From NCBI RefSeq assembly GCF_011046485.1, contig NZ_CP049256.1, positions 2,790,001 through 2,854,000 on the forward strand: DNA of 64,000 nucleotides. Direction: 5' to 3'. The DNA is from Microbacterium sp. 4R-513 (GTDB lineage: Bacteria > Actinomycetota > Actinomycetes > Actinomycetales > Microbacteriaceae). Shown one piece after another: positions 9,252 through 17,166 of the stretch (the stretch's first letter is position 1; every line of letters starts with the position of its first letter). A program made the position numbers and the translations under genes. Below the pieces are notes generated by a model that searched no databases, was not told where the DNA came from, and saw only the letters and a list, made by a program, of their open reading frames with translations.

Positions 9252-10247
9252 ATGTCTCTCCCCGACGCCGCGTTCCCGGCGGCCCGTCCCCGGCGTCTGC
9301 GGGCCACCCCCGCGTGGCGCCGCCTCGTCGCCGAGACGCGCGTGCACCCCGCGCAGCTCGTCCTGCCAATGTTCATCGCGGAGAGCGTGTCCGAGCCCGT
9401 GCCGATCAGCTCGATGCCGGGCGTTGTGCAGCACACGACCGACTCGCTGAAGGCCGAGCTGCACCGAGCCGCCGAGGCCGGCATCGGCGGCGTCATGCTC
9501 TTCGGTGTGCCCGAGCAGAAGGATGCCCAGGGCTCCGGAGCGACCGACCCCGACGGCATCCTCAACGTCGCGACGCGCATCGCGGCCGCGGAGGTGGGTG
9601 ACGCGCTCGTCGTGCAGACCGACCTCTGCCTCGACGAGTTCACCGACCACGGCCACTGCGGCGTGCTCGACGCCGAGGGTCGGGTGGACAACGATGCGAC
9701 GCTCGAGCGCTATCGCGACATGGGTCTCGCGCAGGCCGAGGCCGGCTCAGCGCTGCTGGGCCTCTCCGGGATGATGGACGGCCAGGTCGCCGCCGTGCGT
9801 GAAGCCCTCGACACCGCCGGCCGCTCCGACGTCGCGCTGCTCGGGTACGCCGCCAAGTACGCCTCGCCGTTCTACGGTCCCTTCCGCGAGGCCGTCCAGT
9901 CATCGCTGCAGGGCGACCGCCGGACGTACCAGCTGGATGCCGCGAACCGCCGGGAAGGCCTTCGCGAAGTGGCGCTCGACGTCGCCGAGGGTGCCGACAT
10001 CGTCATGGTCAAGCCGGCGATGTCCTACCTCGACGTGCTCGCCGACGCAGCCGCCGTCTCGCCCGTGCCGGTGTGGGCGTATCAGGTGAGCGGCGAGTAC
10101 GCGATGGTCGAGGCCGCCGCCGCCAACGGGTGGATCGATCGGGAGCGCACGATCGACGAGACGATCACGAGCATCGTGCGTGCGGGGGCCGACGCCGTCC
10201 TCACCTACTGGGCCGTCGAGGCGGCCGAGCGGTGGTCGCGCTCATGA
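9252..10247 (+). CDS. hemB: Delta-aminolevulinic acid dehydratase (porphobilinogen synthase)
   Basis: A 331-residue TIM-barrel enzyme that condenses two 5-aminolevulinates into porphobilinogen. Schiff-base lysines are K202 ([12 protein letters not shown]) and K254 ([11 protein letters not shown]). The active-site metal loop reads [16 protein letters not shown]: ligands would be C126, D128 and C136, a mixed Cys-Asp-Cys set between the all-Cys zinc enzymes and the Asp-type magnesium enzymes, so metal preference is uncertain. ATG 9252 follows a GGAG at 9242-9245. The stop overlaps hemL by ATGA. Confidence 0.95.
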   Translation: MSLPDAAFPAARPRRLRATPAWRRLVAETRVHPAQLVLPMFIAESVSEPVPISSMPGVVQHTTDSLKAELHRAAEAGIGGVMLFGVPEQKDAQGSGATDPDGILNVATRIAAAEVGDALVVQTDLCLDEFTDHGHCGVLDAEGRVDNDATLERYRDMGLAQAEAGSALLGLSGMMDGQVAAVREALDTAGRSDVALLGYAAKYASPFYGPFREAVQSSLQGDRRTYQLDAANRREGLREVALDVAEGADIVMVKPAMSYLDVLADAAAVSPVPVWAYQVSGEYAMVEAAAANGWIDRERTIDETITSIVRAGADAVLTYWAVEAAERWSRS

Positions 10248-11566
10248 TCACGAATGCGGATGCCGCGACCCGCGCTCGGGCGGTGATCCCCGGCGGCGTG
10301 AACTCGCCTGTGCGGGCCTTCGGCTCGGTCGGCGGGACGCCGCTCTCCATCGTCTCGGCCCGGGGGCCGCTCGTCACCGACGTCACAGGCCGCGACTACG
10401 TCGACCTCGTCGCCTCGTGGGGGCCGGCGCTCCTCGGCCACGCCCACCCCGAGGTGGTCGCCGCCGTCCAGGAGGCGGCTTCCCGGGGCCTCTCGTTCGG
10501 AGCGTCGACGCCGGGTGAGACCGAGCTCGCCGAGCTCGTCATCGACCGCCTAAGCATCGACGGCACCCCGGGCATCGAGAAGCTGCGCCTCGTGTCGACC
10601 GGGACCGAGGCGACCATGACGGCGATCCGCATCGCGCGCGGCGCGACCGGGCGAGACGTCGTCATCAAGTTCGCGGGGCACTATCACGGCCACTCCGACG
10701 GTCTGCTCGCCGAGTCCGGATCCGGTGTCGCGACACTCGGCCTCCCCGGCTCCGCCGGCGTGCCGGCCGACATCGCGGGCCTCACGCTCGTGCTTCCCTA
10801 CAACGACCGCGCGGCCGTCCTCGCCGCGTTCGAGGCGCACCCCGGCCGCATCGCGGCGATCATCGCCGAGGCGGCGGGCGCGAACGCCGGCGTCCTCACG
10901 CCCGACGAGGGCTTCAACCGCTTCCTCGTCGACACGGCGCATGACCACGGCGCGCTGTTCATCCTCGATGAGGTGCTCACCGGCTTCCGCGTGAGCGTCG
11001 CCGGCTGGTGGGGCCTCGAGCGGACCGCCGGGCAGGACTGGGTGCCCGACCTGGTGACCTTCGGCAAGGTCATCGGCGGCGGCATGCCCCTCGCCGGGAT
11101 CGGCGGGCGAGCCGACCTCCTCGATCTCCTCGCTCCGCTCGGCCCGGTGTATCAGGCGGGCACGCTGAGCGGCAATCCGCTCGCGGTCGCGGCCGGGCTC
11201 GCGACGCTGCGGCTCGCCGACGCAGAGGTGTACGGGCGGGTGGATGCCGCGGCATCCGTCGTGTCCCAGGCACTCGGCGACGCGCTCACCGAAGCGGGCG
11301 TCGCCCACGTCATCTCGTACGCCGGAAGCCTCTTCTCGGTCGCGTTCCGGGACGCGCCGGTGCGCGATTACGCGGATGCGCGCAGCCAGGACGCCTGGCG
11401 GTACCCGGCGTTCTTCCACGCCATGCTCGACGCGGGTGTCTCGCTGCCGCCGAGCGTCTTCGAGGCCTGGTTCCTGACGGCGGCGCACGACGACGCGGCG
11501 CTCGCCCGGGTGATCGATGCGCTGCCCGTCGCCGCTCGAGCGGCGGCTGCGGCGACACCGGCCTGA
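10244..11566 (+). CDS. hemL: Glutamate-1-semialdehyde 2,1-aminomutase
   Basis: A 440-residue PLP enzyme of aminotransferase fold class I that isomerises glutamate-1-semialdehyde (the HemA product) to 5-aminolevulinate, the substrate of HemB. Motifs include [11 protein letters not shown] near the N-terminus, the gating region [22 protein letters not shown] with the pyridine-contacting aspartate, and the PLP lysine K275 in [15 protein letters not shown] 10244 overlaps the hemB stop by 4 bp, so the two are translationally coupled. It is the last gene of the operon and faces the mannosyltransferase gene across a short hairpin. Confidence 0.96.
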   Translation: MITNADAATRARAVIPGGVNSPVRAFGSVGGTPLSIVSARGPLVTDVTGRDYVDLVASWGPALLGHAHPEVVAAVQEAASRGLSFGASTPGETELAELVIDRLSIDGTPGIEKLRLVSTGTEATMTAIRIARGATGRDVVIKFAGHYHGHSDGLLAESGSGVATLGLPGSAGVPADIAGLTLVLPYNDRAAVLAAFEAHPGRIAAIIAEAAGANAGVLTPDEGFNRFLVDTAHDHGALFILDEVLTGFRVSVAGWWGLERTAGQDWVPDLVTFGKVIGGGMPLAGIGGRADLLDLLAPLGPVYQAGTLSGNPLAVAAGLATLRLADAEVYGRVDAAASVVSQALGDALTEAGVAHVISYAGSLFSVAFRDAPVRDYADARSQDAWRYPAFFHAMLDAGVSLPPSVFEAWFLTAAHDDAALARVIDALPVAARAAAAATPA

Positions 11567-11590
11567 CCCGGGCCCGGCCTGACTCGGAGC

Positions 11591-11609
11591 CCGGCGCGGC
11601 TCGCGCCGG
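11591..11609. terminator. Compact bidirectional hairpin between hemL and the mannosyltransferase gene
   Basis: CCGGCGCG (11591-11598) and CGCGCCGG (11602-11609) form a perfect 8-bp all-GC stem with a 3-nt loop in the 43-bp gap between convergent stops. There is no T-run on the plus side. Confidence 0.55.
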
Positions 11610-13208
11610 CTAAATCCAGCCCGCGCGGTTGAAGTGCAGGTACCAGAAGTCGTACGGCACGTTCATGGCCGTCCACACCGGGTAGTACCACGCCGAGACG
11701 AGGACGACCGCGACGATCAGCACGCCGGCCGCCCACCGGCCGAGCGCGAAGCCTCGCTGGGTTTTGAGCTGCGCGAGATCGCGCAGAGTCGTCGTGAGTG
11801 CGAGGAGCATGAACGGCAGGATGACGATCGTGTAGAACTGGAAGATCGTCCGCTCGGGATAGAGCAGCCACGGGACGTAGGTTGCCACGATGCCCGTCAG
11901 GACGAGCCAATCCCGGCCGTCGCGCTTGGCGATCGCGCGCCACACGAGGTAGACGACGGCGATGACGGCCGCCCACCACAGGAGCGGGTTCGCAATGCTC
12001 GTGATGCCCTCCGAGCAGCCGTTGCCGCCGGCCGTGCACCCGTCCACGCCCGTCGCCATGCCGTGGTAGTACATCGACGTCGGGCGCAACATGAGCGGCC
12101 ACTGCCAGGCGGGGCTCGCATAGTTGTGGGGTGACGTCAGGTTGATGTTCGATCCGTAGATCGACTGGTGGTAGTGCCAGAGGTTCTGCAGCGACAGGGG
12201 CACCCACGTCCAGAATCCCGTGGCCGGATTGTCGTCGACGGCATGCCGGTCGTAGCCGCCGTCGGTCACGAGCCATCCGGTCCACGACACGAGATAGACG
12301 ACGAACGCGACGGGGACGAACAGAAGGAACGTCGCGAGGCCCTGGCGCAGTGCGTCCGTCGGCCACGAGAGAACCCCGGCCCTGCGCCGCGCGAGCGCGT
12401 CGTCGACGACGAGGTAGACGCCGAGGGCCGCGAGCACCCAGAGTCCCGACCACTTGACAGCGGTCGCCGCGCCGATCGCCGCGCCCGCCGCAAGGATCCA
12501 CGGGCGGTTCCAGAACACGGGCCCCCACGCCACGGGAAGCCCGTCGGATCTCGCCAGGATGGCGGCTTCGAGCCGCTCACGATGTCGCCGTCGGTCCAGG
12601 ACGACGAACCAGAAGGCGAGGACGACGAAGAAGGTGAGGATGCCGTCCAGGATGGCGACGCGGCTGAGCACGATCCCCAGACCGTCGACGGCCATGAAGA
12701 GGGCCGCGACCGTCGCATAGACGATCGAGCCGCCGAGCGATCGGGCAAGGAGGTAGAGCACGAGCACAGTCGCCGTGCCGAAGACCGCGACCGAGAAGCG
12801 CCACCCGAACGAGGAGTCGGCCCCGAAGAGCGCCATGCCGAGGCCGATGATCCACTTGCCGAGCGGCGGATGCACGACGTAGGCGGGATGCTCGGTGAAG
12901 CTGTCGGTGCTTCCGTCCGCGAAGGCGTAGTCGGGGTTCTTCGGCCAGGTGGACGGGTATCCGAGATGCCACTGGCTCCAGGCATCCTTCACGTAATACG
13001 TCTCGTCGAAGACGATCGCGTGCGGATGCCCCAGGTTCCAGAAGCGCAGCACCGCGGCCAGGAGCGTCACGAGCAGCGGCGCGAGCCAGCTCCACAGCCG
13101 GTGGACGCGAGGATCCGAGTCGAGCCGAGTGCGCCAGCGCTCGTAGAAGGTGGGACGCACCTCGGGTGCGAGGGGCTGCGGAAGCAGCGGCTCCGAGGTG
13201 GTGGTCAC
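11610..13208 (-). CDS. Polyprenyl-phosphate-mannose--protein O-mannosyltransferase (PMT family)
   Basis: A 532-residue multi-pass membrane glycosyltransferase of the GT39/PMT type. After a ~40-residue cytosolic tail come about ten hydrophobic helices. The first external loop carries FDETYYVKDAW, the Asp-Glu pair that binds metal and acts catalytically, then EHPAYVVHPPLGKW. It should transfer mannose from polyprenyl-phosphate-mannose to Ser/Thr of proteins leaving through Sec. GTG 13208 is the start, with TAGGCT 7 bp upstream on the minus strand and rsmI divergent 24 bp away. Actinobacterial Pmt proteins modify surface lipoproteins, and several candidates lie in this window (FMN lipoprotein, secreted dehydrogenase). 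Confidence 0.9.
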   Translation of the reverse strand: MTTTSEPLLPQPLAPEVRPTFYERWRTRLDSDPRVHRLWSWLAPLLVTLLAAVLRFWNLGHPHAIVFDETYYVKDAWSQWHLGYPSTWPKNPDYAFADGSTDSFTEHPAYVVHPPLGKWIIGLGMALFGADSSFGWRFSVAVFGTATVLVLYLLARSLGGSIVYATVAALFMAVDGLGIVLSRVAILDGILTFFVVLAFWFVVLDRRRHRERLEAAILARSDGLPVAWGPVFWNRPWILAAGAAIGAATAVKWSGLWVLAALGVYLVVDDALARRRAGVLSWPTDALRQGLATFLLFVPVAFVVYLVSWTGWLVTDGGYDRHAVDDNPATGFWTWVPLSLQNLWHYHQSIYGSNINLTSPHNYASPAWQWPLMLRPTSMYYHGMATGVDGCTAGGNGCSEGITSIANPLLWWAAVIAVVYLVWRAIAKRDGRDWLVLTGIVATYVPWLLYPERTIFQFYTIVILPFMLLALTTTLRDLAQLKTQRGFALGRWAAGVLIVAVVLVSAWYYPVWTAMNVPYDFWYLHFNRAGWI

Positions 13209-13215
13209 GCCGTCA

Positions 13216-13225
13216 AGCCTAGGCT
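13216..13225. promoter_or_regulatory. Palindromic shared -10 for divergent pmt and rsmI
   Basis: AGCCTAGGCT is a perfect 10-bp palindrome. Read rightward, TAGGCT (13220-13225) ends 7 bp before rsmI GTG 13233. Read leftward, TAGGCT (13216-13221) ends 7 bp before the mannosyltransferase GTG 13208. Both mRNAs would be leaderless and the two -10 boxes share the central TA. Confidence 0.65.
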
Positions 13226-13232
13226 GGAACCT

Positions 13233-14066
13233 GTGATCATCCTGGCCGCGACCCCTATCGGAAACCTGGGGGATGCCTCGCGCCGCCTCGTCGAGGCGCT
13301 CGAGTCCGCGACGGTCATCGCGGCCGAGGACACGCGCACCACGCAGCGCCTGCTCGCGGCGCTCGGCGTCGGCAACCGGCCCCGGCTGATCGCCCTGCAC
13401 GACCACAACGAGAAGCAGCGCGCGGCCGAACTCGTCGAGCTCGCACGCGACGGTGACGTCCTGCTGCTCTCGGACGCCGGCATGCCGACTGTGAGCGATC
13501 CGGGGTACGGGGTCGTGGCCGCGGCCGCAGCGGCCGGCGTCGACGTCACGGTGATCCCCGGACCGAGCGCCGTCGTGACCGCGCTCGCCGTCTCTGGGCT
13601 TCCGACCGACCGGTTCACCTTCGAGGGGTTCCTTCCCCGCAAGCCGGGGGAGCGGCGGGCCTCGCTCGCAGCGCTCGCGCGGGAGACCCGCACGATGGTG
13701 TTCTTCGAGTCGCCGGCGCGGGTCGAGGCATCCCTCGCAGACATGGCCTCGGCGTTCGGCTCGGACCGCAGGGCAGCCGTGTGCCGGGAGCTCACCAAGC
13801 TGCACGAAGAGGTGGCGCGGGGGTCGCTCGCCGAGCTCGTGAGGTGGGCCGCCGAGGGAGTGCGCGGAGAGATCGTCGTCGTGGTGGCGGGAGCCGCCGC
13901 CGTCGAGGTCGGCTTCGACGAGGCCGTCGGGCAGGTCGAGGAGCTCGTGGCGGGCGGCACGAGACTCAAGGATGCCGCGGCCGAGGTCTCCGGCCACACC
14001 GGCCATTCTTCCCGTGAGCTGTATCAGGCGGCGCTCGCACTGCGAGCGAGCCGAGCCGGTACCTGA
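13233..14066 (+). CDS. rsmI: 16S rRNA (cytidine-1402-2'-O)-methyltransferase
   Basis: A 277-residue SAM-dependent methyltransferase of the tetrapyrrole-methylase fold that 2'-O-methylates C1402 in the 16S decoding centre. It begins VIILAATPIGNLGDASRRLV and continues with the family motifs AAEDTRTTQRLL, LLLSDAGMPTVSDPGY, IPGPSAVVTALAVSGLPTDR and FFESPAR. GTG 13233 is set by the family N-terminus and by TAGGCT 7 bp upstream. RsmA, the other small-subunit rRNA methyltransferase here, is at 22.3 kb and is not linked to it. Confidence 0.94.
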   Translation: MIILAATPIGNLGDASRRLVEALESATVIAAEDTRTTQRLLAALGVGNRPRLIALHDHNEKQRAAELVELARDGDVLLLSDAGMPTVSDPGYGVVAAAAAAGVDVTVIPGPSAVVTALAVSGLPTDRFTFEGFLPRKPGERRASLAALARETRTMVFFESPARVEASLADMASAFGSDRRAAVCRELTKLHEEVARGSLAELVRWAAEGVRGEIVVVVAGAAAVEVGFDEAVGQVEELVAGGTRLKDAAAEVSGHTGHSSRELYQAALALRASRAGT

Positions 14067-14148
14067 GGGACGTATTACGAAGGCCCGTTCCGAGGTGCCT
14101 CCCGAGCCTCGCTCTCGTCACAACGGCGGAGGGGGCATCCGTCCTGAA

Positions 14149-14160
14149 TAGACTCGTTCG
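14149..14160 (+). promoter_or_regulatory. Leaderless promoter -10 of metG
   Basis: TAGACT at 14149-14154 ends 6 bp before GTG 14161. There is no Shine-Dalgarno sequence and no room for a T-box or SAM riboswitch in the 94-bp gap after rsmI. Confidence 0.6.
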
Positions 14161-15738
14161 GTGACTTCCGGCCGTTCCTTCTACATCACGACGCCGATCT
14201 ACTACCCGAGCGACGTGCCCCACATCGGCCACGGGTATACGACCGTGGCGGTCGACACCCTCGCGCGCTGGCACCGCCAGGCGGGAGACGACACCTGGAT
14301 GCTGACCGGCACCGACGAGCACGGCCAGAAGATGATGCGCGCCGCGTCGGCGAACGGCGCCACGCCCCAGGAGTGGGTCGACAAGCTCGTGTCGCAGGAG
14401 TGGTTCCCCCTGCTCAAGACGCTGGATGTCGCGAACGACGACTTCATCCGCACGACGCAGCCCCGCCACGAGGAGCGCGTCAAGCAGTTCGTGCAGGCCA
14501 TCTACGACCGCGGCTACATCTACGCCGGCGAGTTCGAGGCGCTGTACTGCGTGGGCTGCGAGGAGTTCAAGACGGAGTCCGAGATCGTCGACGGCGAGGG
14601 GCCGTTCGAGGGCCTCAAGGTGTGCGCGATCCACTCCAAGCCGCTCGAGCTGCTGCAGGAGAAGAACTACTTCTTCAAGCTCAGCGAGTTCCAGGAAAAG
14701 CTGCTGGAGCTCTACTCGTCGGTGCCGGACTTCATCCGGCCGGAGTCGGCGCGCAACGAGGTCGTGTCCTTCGTGAAGCAGGGCCTCAAGGACCTGTCGA
14801 TCTCGCGATCGACGTTCGACTGGGGCATCACGGTGCCGTGGGACGAGTCCCACGTCATCTACGTGTGGGTCGACGCCCTGCTCAACTACGCGACGGCCGT
14901 CGGCTACGGCGGCGACCCGGCCGAGTTCGAGCGCCGCTGGCCCGCCTATCACGTGGTCGGCAAGGACATCCTGCGCTTCCACGCCGTCATCTGGCCCGCG
15001 ATGCTCATGGCCGCCGGCGTGGACGTGCCCCGCGGCGTGTTCGCGCACGGCTGGCTGCTCGTCGGCGGCGAGAAGATGTCGAAGTCGAAGCTCACCGGCA
15101 TCGCGCCGACCGAGATCACCGACGTCTTCGGCTCCGACGCGTACCGGTTCTACTTCCTCTCGGCGATCGCGTTCGGCCAGGACGGCTCGTTCTCGTGGGA
15201 GGACCTCTCGGCGCGATACCAGGCCGAGCTCGCGAACGGCTTCGGCAACCTGGCCTCGCGGACCACGGCCATGATCGACCGCTACTTCGAGGGCATCGTG
15301 CCGCCGCCGGGCGAGTACACCGACGTCGATCTCGGCATCCAGAAGACGGTCCGGGATGCCGCGGCCGCCGCCGACGCCGCGATCGAGCGATTCCGCATCG
15401 ACGAGGCCATCACGTCGATCTGGACGATCGTCGACGCGCTCAACCTCTACATCACCGAGAACGAGCCCTGGGCGCTCGCGAAGGACGAGACGCAGCGCGA
15501 GCGTCTCAGCACCGTGCTCTACACGGCCGCCGAAGGCCTCCGCGCCCTCGCGGTGCTGCTGTCGCCCGTCACGCCGATCGCGACCGAGAAGCTGTGGGTC
15601 GCCCTCGGCGCCGCAGACACGCTCGGCCGGCTGCACGACCAGCCGATCCGCGAGGCGGGGAGCTGGGGCATCCTTCCCGCAGGTTCCACCGTGAGCGCCC
15701 TCGCACCGCTCTTCCCCCGCGTCGAGCAGACGGTCTGA
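14161..15738 (+). CDS. metG: Methionyl-tRNA synthetase
   Basis: A 525-residue class I aminoacyl-tRNA synthetase that charges tRNA(Met). The ATP-binding signature is PHIGHGY (HIGH) near residue 20, and KMSKSK is present in LVGGEKMSKSKLTG. A single zinc knuckle CVGCEEFKTESEI lies in the connective domain, followed by the helical anticodon-binding domain. There is no C-terminal EMAP/tRNA-binding extension, so this is the short form common in Actinobacteria. GTG 14161 is the first residue of the conserved N-terminus and has the leaderless -10 geometry. Confidence 0.96.
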   Translation: MTSGRSFYITTPIYYPSDVPHIGHGYTTVAVDTLARWHRQAGDDTWMLTGTDEHGQKMMRAASANGATPQEWVDKLVSQEWFPLLKTLDVANDDFIRTTQPRHEERVKQFVQAIYDRGYIYAGEFEALYCVGCEEFKTESEIVDGEGPFEGLKVCAIHSKPLELLQEKNYFFKLSEFQEKLLELYSSVPDFIRPESARNEVVSFVKQGLKDLSISRSTFDWGITVPWDESHVIYVWVDALLNYATAVGYGGDPAEFERRWPAYHVVGKDILRFHAVIWPAMLMAAGVDVPRGVFAHGWLLVGGEKMSKSKLTGIAPTEITDVFGSDAYRFYFLSAIAFGQDGSFSWEDLSARYQAELANGFGNLASRTTAMIDRYFEGIVPPPGEYTDVDLGIQKTVRDAAAAADAAIERFRIDEAITSIWTIVDALNLYITENEPWALAKDETQRERLSTVLYTAAEGLRALAVLLSPVTPIATEKLWVALGAADTLGRLHDQPIREAGSWGILPAGSTVSALAPLFPRVEQTV

Positions 15739-15764
15739 CCACCGTGCTTGTCTTCCCTTCCTTG

Positions 15765-15817
15765 ATGTCCCGAAATTGGCCGCTTCGGGCGGCTCACACC
15801 GGCCAGAATCGGGACAT
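15765..15817 (+). repeat. Imperfect 18-bp inverted repeat between metG and tatD
   Basis: ATGTCCCGAAATTGGCCG (15765-15782) pairs with CGGCCAGAATCGGGACAT (15800-15817) except for a central ~4-base mismatch, with a 17-base loop. There is no T-run. It ends 2 bp before the tatD ATG and would occlude tatD initiation if folded in RNA; it may be a terminator or a translational control element. Confidence 0.55.
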
Positions 15818-15819
15818 GC

Positions 15820-16731
15820 ATGAGTGAGCCGCGCGTGCCGTACCCGGCGGAGGCGACCGACCCGAGCAATTACGTCCGGGTGCGCGAGAAGGGCTCCCGC
15901 GACGTCTCGTATCCCGACGCGCCTGAGCCGCTCGTCGTCCCCGTGTACGACAACCACGCGCACCTCGAGATCGAGGACGGCGTCGGCCTGTCGCTCGACG
16001 AGCAGCTCGAGCGGGCGGGGGCGGTAGGCGTCGTCGGTGTCGTGCAGGCGGGTGGCGACATCGACTCGAGCCGGTGGTCGGCGTGGGCCGCGGCATCCCA
16101 CCCTCGCGTGCTGGCGGCGGTGGCGATCCACCCGAACGAGGCCCCGGCCTACGCCGCGGCCGGACGGCTCGCCGAGGCCATCGGCGTGGTCGACGAGCTC
16201 GCCGCGCAGCCGCGTGTCCGGGCGATCGGCGAGACGGGGCTCGACTTCTTCCGCACCGACGAGGCGGGGCTTCCCGCCCAGTTCGAGAGCTTCGAGGCGC
16301 ACATCGCGCTCGCCAAGAAGCACGCCATCGCGATGCAGATCCACGACCGCGACGCGCACGATGCCGTGCTCGAGACGCTGGAAAGGGTCGGGGCGCCCGA
16401 CCGCACGGTGTTCCACTGCTTCTCGGGCGACGCCGAGATGGCCCGCATCGCGGGCGACCGCGGCTACTACCTGTCGTTCGCGGGCAACGTGACGTTCAAG
16501 AACGCCCAGAACCTCCGGGATGCGCTGGCGGTCATCCCGCGGGAGCGGATCCTGGTCGAGACGGATGCCCCGTTCCTCACGCCTTCACCCCACCGCGGGC
16601 GGCCCAATGCGCCGTACCTCGTCCCCGTGACGGTGCGCTTCATCGCCGCCGAGCTCGGCGTGGAGCTCGACGAGCTGTGCGCCCAGATCGCCGCGAACAC
16701 GCTCGAGGTCTACGGATCGTTCGACGACTGA
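15820..16731 (+). CDS. TatD-family metal-dependent hydrolase/DNase
   Basis: A 303-residue amidohydrolase-superfamily TIM barrel. The metal ligands begin with YDNHAHLEI (HxH), continue with GETGLDFFRTDE (E) and MQIHDRDAH (H), then FHCFSGDAEMARI (H) and VETDAPFLTP (D). The family includes 3'-5' exonucleases and D-Tyr-tRNA deacylase-like proteins. The N-terminal ~45 residues precede the barrel and are longer than in E. coli TatD, as seen in other Actinobacteria. The arrangement metG-tatD is widely conserved, and in many Actinobacteria rsmA and ispE follow directly; here those genes lie at 22.3 and 27.1 kb, so the cluster has been split by insertions. Confidence 0.93.
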   Translation: MSEPRVPYPAEATDPSNYVRVREKGSRDVSYPDAPEPLVVPVYDNHAHLEIEDGVGLSLDEQLERAGAVGVVGVVQAGGDIDSSRWSAWAAASHPRVLAAVAIHPNEAPAYAAAGRLAEAIGVVDELAAQPRVRAIGETGLDFFRTDEAGLPAQFESFEAHIALAKKHAIAMQIHDRDAHDAVLETLERVGAPDRTVFHCFSGDAEMARIAGDRGYYLSFAGNVTFKNAQNLRDALAVIPRERILVETDAPFLTPSPHRGRPNAPYLVPVTVRFIAAELGVELDELCAQIAANTLEVYGSFDD

Positions 16732-16744
16732 CGCGCGCCGGTGC

Positions 16745-16918
16745 TTAGCCGCCGAGCCGCACTGCGATGCCTGGCGGCATCGACAGGAGCGCATCGCCGA
16801 GCTCGCGCCAGAACGCGTGCCGGCGCGCCTTGCGCCACTGACGCAGCGCGAGCCGCGCTTCCTCGATGTGGACGGCGTACTCGCGCTCCTCGGCGACGCT
16901 CATGCCTCGGTCCGTCAT
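16745..16918 (-). CDS. Small basic hypothetical protein
   Basis: A 57-residue minus-strand frame reads MTDRGMSVAEEREYAVHIEE and then LALRQWRKARRHAFWRELGD. It is charged, helix-forming and without a signal peptide. ATG 16918 has GAGAGG about 8 bp upstream; an alternative GTG at 16927 adds three residues. It is divergent from the sigma-factor gene and occupies the only sizeable gap in this part of the window. Evidence for reality is the ribosome binding site, the sensible composition and the lack of a competing frame. I do not recognise a family. An anti-sigma or accessory role is possible from position but unsupported. Confidence 0.45.
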   Translation of the reverse strand: MTDRGMSVAEEREYAVHIEEARLALRQWRKARRHAFWRELGDALLSMPPGIAVRLGG

Positions 16919-17040
16919 GTCCTTCACCTCTCATCGATGGGCGGTCCGGTGATCCGCCTTCACGAGGGCTACGAACGGATGGGCGCCGTTTCGACCGGAT
17001 CGTCGATCTTCCTGACTCTTGAACTTCTCCCGCGGGTCGG

Positions 17041-17073
17041 TGTCGAATCGGGGGGATCCCGTTCGTTGAACTG
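17041..17073 (+). promoter_or_regulatory. Candidate ECF42-type autoregulated promoter
   Basis: TGTCGA at 17041-17046 matches the -35 motif I recall for ECF42 targets. A CGTTG at 17064-17068, 17 bp downstream, is an imperfect candidate -10. An in-frame GTG at 17074 would be leaderless from this promoter. The rest of 16928-17166 shows no other gene. Confidence 0.35.
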
Positions 17074-17166
17074 GTGAGGGTCGCCGACGCGCGGCCCGCA
17101 CGACCGAGGGACTTCCATGACGCACCGCCGGATCGACACATGCCCCGGGCCCGGCAGGTGGCGACC

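Noticed and set aside
14067..14160. T-box or SAM riboswitch upstream of metG
   Set aside because: The gap is 94 bp, with a -10 box at its end implying a leaderless mRNA, and no T-box specifier or SAM-aptamer motif is visible.
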